A stretch of 7,597 bases of DNA, taken from an uncultured Lachnospiraceae bacterium (GTDB lineage: Bacteria; Bacillota; Clostridia; Lachnospirales; Lachnospiraceae). The number at the start of each line of letters is the position of its first letter. Position 1 is the stretch's first letter. The notes under the pieces are model-generated. The model saw only the letters and a list, made by a program, of their open reading frames with translations. It had not been told where the DNA came from and did no database searches. The position numbers and the translations under genes were made by a program. Location: positions 1-7,597 of the forward strand of contig CATZYB010000126.1 in the NCBI GenBank assembly GCA_958426095.1, read 5' to 3'. Positions 1 through 6,611 of this stretch are shown in pieces.

Positions 1-40
1 TTGATAAAAACAAGACAGAATAATGCCGGAGGCATATAGT

Positions 41-106
41 ATGTAGGTACGAAATGATTATTATGTTGTAAAAAGAAAGTCTGTACCGGAAGTCCTTTTA
101 AAGGTC
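41..106 (+). other. Interrupted 5' end of the ACT-domain gene: ATG followed at once by TAG
   Basis: GGAGG at 28-32 lies 8 bases before ATG at 41-43, an ideal ribosome binding arrangement, but the next in-frame codon (44-46) is TAG. From 47 the same frame reads on without a stop into the ACT-domain gene, beginning VRNDYYVVKRKSVPEV. That stretch resembles the conserved N-terminus of PheB-type proteins (an aromatic pair, a basic stretch, then LPEV-like residues before the EAK-LL segment). No ATG, GTG, TTG or CTG codon occurs in this frame between 47 and 106. The simplest inference is that codon 2 was once a sense codon and has become a stop, either really or through a base-call error. From 41 the product would be 147 codons, the usual family size as I recall it. 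Confidence 0.65.
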
Positions 107-484
107 GTGGAAGCGAAGCACCTTTTAGAGTCAAAAAAAGTTCCCACGGTCCAGGAGGCGGCGGAGCAGGTAGGCATCAGCCGGAGTTCGTTTTACAAAT
201 ATAAGGATGATATTTTTCCTTTTCATGAACATTCTATGGGACGGACATTTACGGTCATGATCCAGTTGGATGATGAGCCGGGATTTTTGTCTGGCCTGTT
301 GAACTGCGTGGCGGAGTATCAGGCAAATATATTGACGATCCATCAGGCGATTCCGGTGAACGGGGTAGCTTCGGTGACGTTAAGTATTGAGATTTTAAAT
401 ACTACCGGGGACGTGTCAGAATTGATCGATGCGCTGGAAAAGGCACAAGGGGTTCACTATCTTAAAATATTATCCAGAGAGTAG
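107..484 (+). CDS. pheB: ACT domain-containing protein, PheB/UPF0735 type (N-terminally shortened or start disrupted)
   Basis: This is a probable amino-acid-sensing regulatory protein of the PheB family. Its small N-terminal helix-turn-helix-like segment (about residues 14-38, TVQEAAEQVGISRSSFYKYK) is followed by an ACT domain (about 48-122), which in relatives binds amino acids or mediates dimerisation. The biochemical role of the family is not firmly established. GTG at 107 is the first legal start after the TAG at 44-46, but it is poorly served: the AAAGG at 100-104 is only 2 bases away. Relatives carry about 20 more residues, and matching sequence is present in frame upstream, so 125 residues is probably not the ancestral protein. 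The apgM-family gene begins 16 bases after the stop. In Clostridia this family often sits beside homoserine dehydrogenase and ApgM genes, which hints at threonine or branched amino acid control; that is inference. Whether it is functional here is open. Confidence 0.75.
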   Translation: MEAKHLLESKKVPTVQEAAEQVGISRSSFYKYKDDIFPFHEHSMGRTFTVMIQLDDEPGFLSGLLNCVAEYQANILTIHQAIPVNGVASVTLSIEILNTTGDVSELIDALEKAQGVHYLKILSRE

Positions 485-500
485 AGAGGAAGGATATGTT

Positions 501-1709
501 ATGAAGTATATCGTAATGTTAGGTGACGGTATGGCCGATGAGCCGTTGGAAGTACTTGGCGGAAAGACACCGTTGGAATATGCAGAAACTAAAACTATGG
601 ACGCGCTGGCAAAAAAGTCAGAAATCGGTATGGCTCACACGGTTCCTGAAGGCATGAGCCCTGGCAGCGATACAGCGAATCTGTCTGTGCTGGGTTATAA
701 TCCGAGACTCTACTATACCGGACGTTCTCCGCTGGAAGCTCTGAGCATCGGCGTGGATATGAAAGAAACAGATATCGCCCTGCGCTGCAACATTGTAACT
801 CTTTCTGAAGAAGAGGGAATACCCTATGAAGAACGGACGATCATTGACCATAGCTCTGATGAAATTTCTACGGAAGACGCTGCTGTGCTTCTGGAAGCTG
901 TTCGTAAAGAACTGGAAACAGAGACTTACAAATTTTATCTGGGAACAAGTTACAGACATTTGCTGATCTGGGATAAAGGTCAGGTCGTGGAACTGGCCCA
1001 GCCTCACGATCATTTGGGGAAGGTCATTAAAGAGTTTCTGCCGACGGACAAAGTTCTTCTGGAAATGATGAAAAAAAGCTATGACATTCTGGAAAATCAT
1101 CCTTTAAATGTGGAACGCCGGAAGAACGGTTTGAAACCGGCGAATTCCTGCTGGTTCTGGGGGGCAGGAACCCGTCCGGCCCTGAAATCTTTTGAAGAAA
1201 AGACCCATTTAAAAGGCTCTATGATTTCTGCGGTGGATTTGCTGAAAGGAATTGCCGTAGGCGCCGGAATGAAAGTTGTTCAGGTGGAGGGCGCCAATGG
1301 AGGGCTTCATACGAACTATGAAGGCAAGGCTCAGGCTGCGGTGGATACGCTTTTGAAGGATGGAAGTGATTTTGTATACATACATCTGGAGGCTCCGGAT
1401 GAGATGGGACACCAGGGAAGCGTTGAACGTAAGGTTCAGGCTATTGAAAATATGGATGCCCGTCTGATCAAACCGTTGGTGGAAGCGATGGACGCATCCG
1501 GCGAAGACTATCGTCTGCTGGTTCTCCCGGATCATCCGACGCCGATCTGTATTCGGACGCATTCCTCAGATCCGGTGCCGTTCATGCTTTATGACAGCCG
1601 GAAGGATTTGAAAAAATCCTGGAATTATAACGAAAAAGAAGCTGGTGAAAGCGGAAATATCGTAATTGAAGAAGGTTATAAATTGATTGACCGGTTATTG
1701 GGAGAATAG
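501..1709 (+). CDS. apgM: ApgM-family 2,3-bisphosphoglycerate-independent phosphoglycerate mutase or homoserine kinase homologue
   Basis: This 402-residue protein belongs to the alkaline-phosphatase-superfamily ApgM group. It is predicted to be a cytoplasmic, two-metal enzyme that interconverts 3- and 2-phosphoglycerate. Visible motifs are GDGMAD at 8-13 (metal ligand D9), the PGSDTANLSVLGY segment at 54-66 with probable nucleophile S62, WGAGTRP at 220-226, HLEAPDEMGH at 295-304 (D300, H304), PDH at 343-345, and RTHSSDPVPF at 352-361 (H354). All expected metal ligands are present and the length is normal. ATG at 501 is chosen because AGGAAGG at 487-493 lies 7 bases before it and the family starts with MKY-like residues; an open frame from 429 would overlap the ACT gene and add unrelated residues. 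A subgroup (TIGR02535) has been proposed to be homoserine kinase, and the ACT-domain neighbour makes that a real alternative. I am sure of the family, less so of the substrate. Confidence 0.9.
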   Translation: MKYIVMLGDGMADEPLEVLGGKTPLEYAETKTMDALAKKSEIGMAHTVPEGMSPGSDTANLSVLGYNPRLYYTGRSPLEALSIGVDMKETDIALRCNIVTLSEEEGIPYEERTIIDHSSDEISTEDAAVLLEAVRKELETETYKFYLGTSYRHLLIWDKGQVVELAQPHDHLGKVIKEFLPTDKVLLEMMKKSYDILENHPLNVERRKNGLKPANSCWFWGAGTRPALKSFEEKTHLKGSMISAVDLLKGIAVGAGMKVVQVEGANGGLHTNYEGKAQAAVDTLLKDGSDFVYIHLEAPDEMGHQGSVERKVQAIENMDARLIKPLVEAMDASGEDYRLLVLPDHPTPICIRTHSSDPVPFMLYDSRKDLKKSWNYNEKEAGESGNIVIEEGYKLIDRLLGE

Positions 1710-1714
1710 CCGGT
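1690..1714 (+). other. Small hairpin over the apgM stop codon
   Basis: Bases 1690-1698 (ACCGGTTAT) pair with 1706-1714 (ATAGCCGGT) in a 9-base-pair stem with one G-T wobble and a 7-base loop. The stop TAG at 1707-1709 is inside the 3' arm. No run of T follows, so it is not a standard terminator. It could protect a 3' end or be chance. Confidence 0.3.
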
Positions 1715-1727
1715 GGATCGCTGATTG

Positions 1728-1755
1728 CTGACAGGGTAATCGTTGAACATATGAA
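1728..1755 (+). promoter_or_regulatory. Possible weak promoter before tex
   Basis: CTGACA at 1728-1733 (five of six matches to the -35 consensus), a 16-base spacer and TATGAA at 1750-1755 (four of six) could drive tex. Transcription would then start within the hairpin at 1756-1787. The match is modest and could be chance. Confidence 0.25.
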
Positions 1756-1787
1756 AAACAGGCTGCACAGTAATGGGCGGCCTGTTT
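1756..1787 (+). terminator. Intergenic hairpin between apgM and tex (terminator or attenuator-like)
   Basis: AAACAGGCTGC at 1756-1766 pairs with GCGGCCTGTTT at 1777-1787: 11 base pairs with one G-T wobble and a 10-base loop. On the + strand only three T residues close the stem, so termination after apgM would be weak. On the - strand the stem is followed by five T residues, a better terminator for antisense transcripts. It lies 46 bases after the apgM stop and 17 bases before the chosen tex start. Confidence 0.5.
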
Positions 1788-1804
1788 CTGCGATGGGAGA
1801 ATCT

Positions 1805-3949
1805 ATGGATATTGTAAAGACGATAAGTCAGGAACTGAATATTAAACCGTGGCAGACAGAAGCCACAATAAAATTAATTGATGAAGGAAATACGATTCCT
1901 TTTATTGCCCGTTATCGGAAAGAAGCCACCGGCTCATTGAATGATGAAGTGCTGCGGCAATTTCATGAGCGGCTTTTATATCTTCGAAATCTGGAGGATA
2001 AAAAAGCTCAGGTGCTTGGCTCTATTGAAGAGCAGGGTAAATTGACGCCGGAGTTAAAAAAAGCCATTGAAGCAGCGGCAACAATGGTGGCTGTGGATGA
2101 TCTGTATCGCCCATACCGGCCGAAGCGGCGCACCCGGGCGACCATTGCCAGGGAAAAGGGATTGGAACCATTGGCGAATATATTATTACTTCAAATGACA
2201 AAAAAGCCGTTGGCTGAGGAAGCAGAAGCCTATGTTTCTGAAGAGAAAGGGGTGGCCTCTGCGGGAGAAGCGCTGGATGGAGCTAAAGACATTTTGGCGG
2301 AAATGATTTCTGACTCGGCAGATTACCGGACATATATTCGTAAAGTAACAATCAACGAAGGGAAAATTATTTCCAAAGGCAGAGATGAAAAAGAAAAATC
2401 TGTCTATGAAAATTATTATAATTATGAAGAGGCCGTAAGCAAGATTCCGGGACATCGGATTTTAGCTATAAATCGTGGTGAGAAAGAAAAATTTCTGGCG
2501 GTTAAAATCGAGGCGCCGGAAGAAAAAATACTGCGTTATCTGGAAAAACAGGTTATACGAAAAGAAAATCCTGAGACAAGCCCATTGCTGAAAGAAGTCA
2601 TCGATGACAGTTATCATCGGCTGATCGGACCGGCCATTGAACGGGAGGTTCGTAATGAGCTGAACGAAAAAGCAGAAGACGGCGGTATCAAGGTGTTTGG
2701 AAAAAATCTGGAACAGCTTCTGATGCAGCCTCCGATTACGGGACGGGTTGTCCTGGGATGGGATCCGGCTTTCCGTACCGGATGTAAGCTGGCGGTCGTC
2801 GATGCGACGGGTAAAGTGCTGGATACCGTAGTTATTTATCCGACAGAACCTCAGAAAAAGATTGCCGAAGCCAAAAGCATATTAAAACGATTGATAAAAA
2901 AATATAATATCTCGCTCATTTCTCTTGGAAATGGGACGGCTTCCAGGGAATCAGAGATGGTCATTGTGGACTTGCTGAAAGAACTGGACAGCCGTGTGGA
3001 ATATGTGATCGTCAATGAGGCGGGGGCCTCGGTTTACTCGGCCAGCAAACTGGCGACAGAAGAGTTTCCGAAGTTTGATGTCGGACAGCGGAGCGCGGCT
3101 TCTATTGCAAGAAGGCTTCAGGACCCGCTGGCTGAACTTGTAAAGATTGACCCGAAGGCCATCGGCGTCGGTCAGTATCAGCATGATATGAATCAGAAAA
3201 AACTGAGCGATGTGCTGGGCGGCACAGTGGAAGACTGTGTGAACCGGGTTGGCGTGGATTTAAATACGGCGTCGGCCTCTCTTTTGGAGTATGTTTCCGG
3301 TATTAATAAGACGATCGCAAAAAATATTGTGGCCTATAGAGAAGCCAATGGACGGTTTAAAACCCGGCGTCAGCTTTTGAAGGTGCCGAAACTGGGACCG
3401 AAGGCCTATGAACAATGCGCCGGATTTATGCGTATTCTGGATGGGGATAATCCTTTGGACAGGACAAGTGTACATCCCGAATCTTATGGCGCTGCAGAAG
3501 ACTTGCTGAAACGTCTGGGATATACAACGGAAGATATTTCAAATGGAAAACTTTCGGGCCTTGCACGGCAGATAAAAGATTATGAAAAATTAAGCGGGGA
3601 GATTGGTGTTGGAGAGATTACGCTGAGGGATATTGTTAAAGAGTTAGAAAAACCAGGGCGGGATCCGCGGGATGAAATGCCGAAACCGATTCTTCGTACC
3701 GATGTATTGGAGATGAAAGATTTAAAAGAGGGGATGATCTTAAAGGGAACCGTGCGTAACGTCATTGACTTTGGCGCTTTTGTGGATATCGGTGTTCATC
3801 AGGATGGTCTGGTGCATATTTCGCAATTGACAGATAAAAAGTTTGTGAAACATCCGATGGAAGTTGTCAGTGTGGGCGATGTGGTCGATGTCAAAGTGAT
3901 GAGCGTAGACCTGGCGAAAAAACGGATTCAGTTAACCATGAAATTGTAA
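1805..3949 (+). CDS. tex: Tex-family transcription accessory / RNA-binding protein
   Basis: Tex is a cytoplasmic nucleic-acid-binding protein associated with transcription; relatives affect toxin gene expression and stress survival. This protein has 714 residues, the usual length. Domains in order: helical N-terminal Tex region with IPFIARYRKEATGSLND near residues 31-47; YqgF/RNase H-like domain about 313-442 with GWDPAFRTG (D320), GNGTASRESE (375-384) and VNEAGASVYS (403-412); tandem helix-hairpin-helix region about 485-545; C-terminal S1 RNA-binding domain about 642-712 with GTVRNVIDFGAFVDIG. ATG at 1805 is chosen because family members begin MDIVKTISQEL-like and GGGAG at 1795-1799 lies 5 bases upstream. 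ATG at 1793 is possible. ATG at 1751 would put the hairpin at 1756-1787 inside the coding region and add residues unlike the family. A transporter gene begins 26 bases downstream and is probably co-transcribed. All domains appear intact. Confidence 0.95.
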   Translation: MDIVKTISQELNIKPWQTEATIKLIDEGNTIPFIARYRKEATGSLNDEVLRQFHERLLYLRNLEDKKAQVLGSIEEQGKLTPELKKAIEAAATMVAVDDLYRPYRPKRRTRATIAREKGLEPLANILLLQMTKKPLAEEAEAYVSEEKGVASAGEALDGAKDILAEMISDSADYRTYIRKVTINEGKIISKGRDEKEKSVYENYYNYEEAVSKIPGHRILAINRGEKEKFLAVKIEAPEEKILRYLEKQVIRKENPETSPLLKEVIDDSYHRLIGPAIEREVRNELNEKAEDGGIKVFGKNLEQLLMQPPITGRVVLGWDPAFRTGCKLAVVDATGKVLDTVVIYPTEPQKKIAEAKSILKRLIKKYNISLISLGNGTASRESEMVIVDLLKELDSRVEYVIVNEAGASVYSASKLATEEFPKFDVGQRSAASIARRLQDPLAELVKIDPKAIGVGQYQHDMNQKKLSDVLGGTVEDCVNRVGVDLNTASASLLEYVSGINKTIAKNIVAYREANGRFKTRRQLLKVPKLGPKAYEQCAGFMRILDGDNPLDRTSVHPESYGAAEDLLKRLGYTTEDISNGKLSGLARQIKDYEKLSGEIGVGEITLRDIVKELEKPGRDPRDEMPKPILRTDVLEMKDLKEGMILKGTVRNVIDFGAFVDIGVHQDGLVHISQLTDKKFVKHPMEVVSVGDVVDVKVMSVDLAKKRIQLTMKL

Positions 3950-3975
3950 GTACAGCATGAAGAGGGGACGGAAAA

Positions 3976-4575
3976 ATGCAGTCAAAAAAGACATTATTTT
4001 CAACAAGGGATTTAGTCATCATCGGTTTGTTTTCGGCATTAGCCTATGTGCTGATGCTGCTGGAATCTCCGGGATATCTTGGATTTTTAAGAATTGAGTT
4101 CAGCGATGTCCCGGCTATTCTTGGAGGTCTTGGGCTCGGACCGGCGGCTGGAGTATTCATTGAATTAATTAAAAATATCATCAAAGCTTTGTCAACAAAG
4201 ACTATAGGCGCCGGAGAGCTGGCAAACTTTGTTGTGGGAAGCGCTTATGTATTGCCGTTGAGCATTATTTACAGAAAGTGGAAAGGAAAACACCGGTTAT
4301 TGGTGGGGTATGTGGCCGGAACTGTAGCCATGTGTGCGGCAGGAATGATCATCAATTACTTTGTCACATTGCCGTTGTATTCAAATATGTTTGGCGGCGT
4401 GGATGCTCTGATTGGTTATGTAGGAGGCATGACTCCGGGGTTCCTTCCGGAGATTAACAGTTTATGGAAGATTATCATTATTGGCATTACACCGTTTAAT
4501 GTGGTTAAAGGCGTCATGATGGCCGTTGTTTCCTACTATGTATTTAAACTGGTCAAAAAACCGCTTCAATTTTAA
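3976..4575 (+). CDS. ribU: ECF transporter S component, probably riboflavin (RibU-like)
   Basis: This 199-residue integral membrane protein is the substrate-binding S component of an energy-coupling factor transporter, which needs the shared EcfA/EcfA'/EcfT module encoded elsewhere. About six hydrophobic helices are visible: residues 11-30, two within 45-70, 82-99, 108-131 and 165-192. The segment EFSDVPAILGGLGLGPAAGV (41-60) followed by ELIKN, and GAGELANFVVGSAYVLP (78-94), resemble RibU/FmnP proteins that import riboflavin, though related S components for other vitamins share parts of this pattern. ATG at 3976 has AGAGGGGA at 3961-3968, 7 bases upstream. The gap after tex is only 26 bases and has no room for an FMN riboswitch, so regulation by flavin is not evident here. 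Family is confident; substrate moderately so. Confidence 0.85.
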   Translation: MQSKKTLFSTRDLVIIGLFSALAYVLMLLESPGYLGFLRIEFSDVPAILGGLGLGPAAGVFIELIKNIIKALSTKTIGAGELANFVVGSAYVLPLSIIYRKWKGKHRLLVGYVAGTVAMCAAGMIINYFVTLPLYSNMFGGVDALIGYVGGMTPGFLPEINSLWKIIIIGITPFNVVKGVMMAVVSYYVFKLVKKPLQF

Positions 4576-4593
4576 ATAGGCGTATGTTATAAT
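4565..4593 (+). promoter_or_regulatory. Extended -10 promoter for the tsaE operon
   Basis: TGTTATAAT at 4585-4593 is a perfect extended -10 element (TGnTATAAT). A weak -35 candidate, TTCAAT at 4565-4570, lies 17 bases upstream and overlaps the end of the transporter gene. Transcription would begin near 4600, giving a leader of about 19 bases with AAAGG at 4605-4609 as the ribosome site for tsaE. Confidence 0.65.
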
Positions 4594-4618
4594 ATTACAT
4601 TAAAAAAGGTAGGTTCAA

Positions 4619-5053
4619 ATGATTGTAGAAACTTTTTCGGCGGATGAAACATATGAATATGGGCGCAAAATGGGCAGCGAGGCCCGACCGGGAGATGTCT
4701 ATTGTCTGACGGGAGATTTGGGTGTTGGAAAAACCGTTTTTACTCAGGGCTTTGCCGCCGGTCTTGGCGTGGAAGAATCGGTAAGCAGTCCGACATTTAC
4801 GATCGTACAGGAGTACGAAGGCGAAAAGATGCCTTTCTATCATTTTGATGTATATCGCATCGGTGATGTGGAAGAGATGGATGAAATCGGTTTTGATGAG
4901 TATATCTATGGAGAGGGCGTTTGCCTGATTGAGTGGGCCGATTTGATTCGGGAAATATTGCCGGATGATTTTGTTGGCATTCTGATCGAAAAGGACATGG
5001 ATAAAGGGTTTGATTATCGAAAGATCACGCTGGAAAGAGGAGGCGTTTTATAA
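4619..5053 (+). CDS. tsaE: tRNA threonylcarbamoyladenosine biosynthesis ATPase TsaE
   Basis: TsaE (formerly YjeE) is the ATPase that works with TsaB and TsaD to transfer the threonylcarbamoyl group to A37 of ANN-decoding tRNAs, forming t6A in the cytoplasm. The 144-residue length is typical. The Walker A loop GDLGVGKT is at 32-39, the switch-like SSPTF at 56-60, HFDVYR at 75-80 and the conserved EW at 105-106. ATG at 4619 is preceded by AAAGG and AGG with 5 to 9 base spacing and follows a strong extended -10 element. Its stop overlaps the tsaB start by one base (TAATG), which implies translational coupling with its partner. Confidence 0.95.
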   Translation: MIVETFSADETYEYGRKMGSEARPGDVYCLTGDLGVGKTVFTQGFAAGLGVEESVSSPTFTIVQEYEGEKMPFYHFDVYRIGDVEEMDEIGFDEYIYGEGVCLIEWADLIREILPDDFVGILIEKDMDKGFDYRKITLERGGVL

Positions 5054-5790
5054 TGCTTTTGCTGGCTATTGAAAGTTCCGGGCTTGTGGCGTCCGTCGCT
5101 TTGATGACGGAAGATAAGCTGATTGGAGAATATACGACGAATTTTAAAAAGACCCATTCTCAGACACTGCTGCCGATGCTGGACGAAGTGGTGAAGATGA
5201 CAGGGATTTCGCTGGATTCAGTGGATGCCATTGTGATTTCGGGCGGACCAGGGTCTTTTACCGGGCTTCGGATTGGGGCGGCCACAGCAAAAGGTTTGGG
5301 ACTGGCTCTGGATAAGCCTCTCGTCAACGTCCCGACAGTGGATGCTTTGGCTTATAATCTTTATGGCACGGAGCAGATCATCTGCCCGATCATGGATGCC
5401 AGACGGCAGCAGGTATATACGGGGCTGTATACTTTTGAGGGGGATGAATTCCGTGTTCTTTGTCCGGAGAAGGCGGTTGGAATCGGCGATATTGTTCAGG
5501 AAATTAATACTATGGGAAAACCGGTAGTGTTTTTGGGGGATGGCGTGCCGGTTCACAGGGCTTTTATCGAAGAACATATTCAGGTAGCGTGCAGTTTTGC
5601 TCCGCCGCATTTAAATGCACAGCGGGCCGGGGCGTTAGCTGCTCTTGGCAAGATATATTTTGAAGAAGGCCGTCTGGAGACGGCGGATGAGCATGTGCCG
5701 GAATATTTACGGTTATCTCAGGCGGAACGGGAATTGATGGAGCGGCAGAAGCGGGAGAGGCAGGAACAGAATCAGGAGCAGAAGCCATGA
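5053..5790 (+). CDS. tsaB: tRNA threonylcarbamoyladenosine biosynthesis protein TsaB
   Basis: TsaB (formerly YeaZ) is the non-catalytic ASKHA-fold partner that dimerises with TsaD and, with TsaE, forms the t6A-synthesising complex. The 245-residue protein has LLAIESSG at 3-10, the family signature GGPGSFTGLRIG at 64-75, MDARR at 114-118 and PEYLRLSQAE at 216-225. The last 15 or so residues (RQKRERQEQNQEQKP) form a charged, glutamine-rich tail not needed by the fold. ATG at 5053 overlaps the tsaE stop; AGGAGG at 5038-5043, inside tsaE, is 9 bases upstream. The end overlaps rimI by four bases (ATGA), and AGGAG at 5774-5778, made by the tail codons, is the rimI ribosome site. It is a paralogue of TsaD, whose gene begins at 7533. 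Confidence 0.95.
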   Translation: MLLLAIESSGLVASVALMTEDKLIGEYTTNFKKTHSQTLLPMLDEVVKMTGISLDSVDAIVISGGPGSFTGLRIGAATAKGLGLALDKPLVNVPTVDALAYNLYGTEQIICPIMDARRQQVYTGLYTFEGDEFRVLCPEKAVGIGDIVQEINTMGKPVVFLGDGVPVHRAFIEEHIQVACSFAPPHLNAQRAGALAALGKIYFEEGRLETADEHVPEYLRLSQAERELMERQKRERQEQNQEQKP

Positions 5791-6260
5791 TGATCCGGAC
5801 GATGAAAGAAACGGATCTGGACCGAGTGGTTGTCATTGAGAATATCTGCTTTTCTGATCCGTGGAGCCGGAAAAGTTTTGAAGACTCTTTAGAAGAGCCG
5901 GCGGCCCATTTGTTAGTGATGACCGGAGAAGAATCCGGCGGAGAAGATGACCGGGAGACGGTTATCGGATATTGCTGTTTGTATCATATGTTGGATGAAG
6001 GGGAAATCGTTAATGTGGCGGTTGCTCCGGAATATCGGCAGAAGGGGTACGGGGCGGCGCTGGTCCGTGAGCTGATGGAATTGGGAAGAACGCTTGGTGC
6101 AGAACGCTTTTTTCTGGAAGTTCGGGCAGGCAATACAGCGGGAAAGCGTTTGTATGAAAGTCTGGGGTTCGAAACCTGCGGGATAAGAAAAGGATTTTAT
6201 TCAAGTCCCCGGGAGGATGCTGTATTAATGGTGTGGCAGCAGGAGAATGTCTGCCAGTAA
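5787..6260 (+). CDS. rimI: Ribosomal protein S18-alanine N-acetyltransferase RimI
   Basis: This is a GNAT-fold enzyme that uses acetyl-CoA to acetylate the N-terminal alanine of ribosomal protein S18 in characterised relatives. Of 157 residues, the N-terminal part has IRTMKETDLDRVVVIE and the FSDPWS segment (22-27) that distinguishes RimI. The acetyl-CoA loop is RQKGYG at 84-89, LEVRAGN at 110-116 carries E111 and LYESLGF at 122-128 carries Y123; their 12-residue spacing matches the catalytic Glu and Tyr of Salmonella RimI. An acidic, glycine-rich loop (GEESGGEDDRE, 47-57) sits between the first strands. ATG at 5787 is preferred over 5790 because AGGAG lies 8 bases upstream. In many Firmicutes rimI lies between tsaB and tsaD, as here, and may acetylate other proteins too. 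Confidence 0.92.
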   Translation: MMIRTMKETDLDRVVVIENICFSDPWSRKSFEDSLEEPAAHLLVMTGEESGGEDDRETVIGYCCLYHMLDEGEIVNVAVAPEYRQKGYGAALVRELMELGRTLGAERFFLEVRAGNTAGKRLYESLGFETCGIRKGFYSSPREDAVLMVWQQENVCQ

Positions 6261-6290
6261 TCTCCTATGTATTAAGCCGGATAGATTTTG

Positions 6291-6296
6291 TATAAT
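6291..6296 (+). promoter_or_regulatory. Possible -10 element in the rimI to small-gene gap
   Basis: TATAAT at 6291-6296 matches the -10 consensus exactly and lies in the 78-base gap after rimI. No convincing -35 is seen 16-18 bases upstream. It could give a second entry point for the four-cysteine gene, rnz and tsaD. Confidence 0.35.
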
Positions 6297-6338
6297 AAAG
6301 CCGAAACCTGACGACAGAGTTATGCAAAGGAGTAAATC

Positions 6339-6545
6339 ATGGAAAAAAATACAAAAATTTGTCATTGCTGCGGTCGTGCGATCGGACAGGAAGATTATGT
6401 GCATATTGAAAAGGTCTGGGGATATTTTTCAAGAGAGAAAGATGGCCAGAAGCATGTCATCGATCTATGCGAAGATTGCTACGACCGATGGATTCGGGAC
6501 TTTAAGCATGCTCCGGAGATTTTGGAAACAACGGAACTTATGTAA
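6339..6545 (+). CDS. Small four-cysteine (zinc-ribbon-like) protein of unknown function
   Basis: I do not recognise a named family. The 68-residue product has CHCC at 8-11 and CEDC at 44-47, two CxxC knuckles spaced 32 residues apart, the layout of a small zinc ribbon; H9 is an extra possible ligand. Between them is an aromatic, charged stretch (DYVHIEKVWGYFSREKDGQK), and the tail is acidic and helical-looking (WIRDFKHAPEILETTE). There is no signal peptide or membrane segment, so it is expected in the cytoplasm. ATG at 6339 has AAAGGAG at 6326-6332, 6 bases upstream, which strongly supports translation. It sits between rimI and rnz, so a role in RNA or ribosome biology is possible but only inferred. 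A longer open frame over the same bases lacks these features. Confidence 0.8.
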   Translation: MEKNTKICHCCGRAIGQEDYVHIEKVWGYFSREKDGQKHVIDLCEDCYDRWIRDFKHAPEILETTELM

Positions 6546-6611
6546 AACAACGAGTCAGGCAGATGGCGTCGGTTTTACTGTGATCATATATTAATATAAA
6601 GAGGGAAAAGT

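Noticed and set aside
44..46. UAG read as an amino acid (pyrrolysine or suppressed stop)
   Set aside because: Codon 2 is an unlikely recoding site, no other in-frame UAG is seen here, and other genes use TAG as a normal stop (484, 1709, 7520).
429..500. Upstream extension of the ApgM-family gene to ATG 429
   Set aside because: It overlaps the ACT-domain gene by 56 bases in another frame, adds residues unlike the family, and lacks the strong ribosome site found before ATG 501.
618..1100. Long open frame on the - strand inside apgM
   Set aside because: It mirrors a strongly supported + strand gene, shows no recognisable domain, and has no ribosome site that I can see.
5273..5527. 84-codon + strand open frame inside tsaB
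   Set aside because: Out of frame with a conserved gene and without family features.
6247..6594. 115-codon + strand open frame across the rimI end and the small gene
   Set aside because: It shares bases with the four-cysteine gene in another frame, has no good ribosome site, and lacks the cysteine pattern.
6587..6600. TATATT or TATAAA as a -10 element before rnz
   Set aside because: The region is simply A+T rich, no -35 is seen at a suitable distance, and TATAAA abuts the ribosome site.
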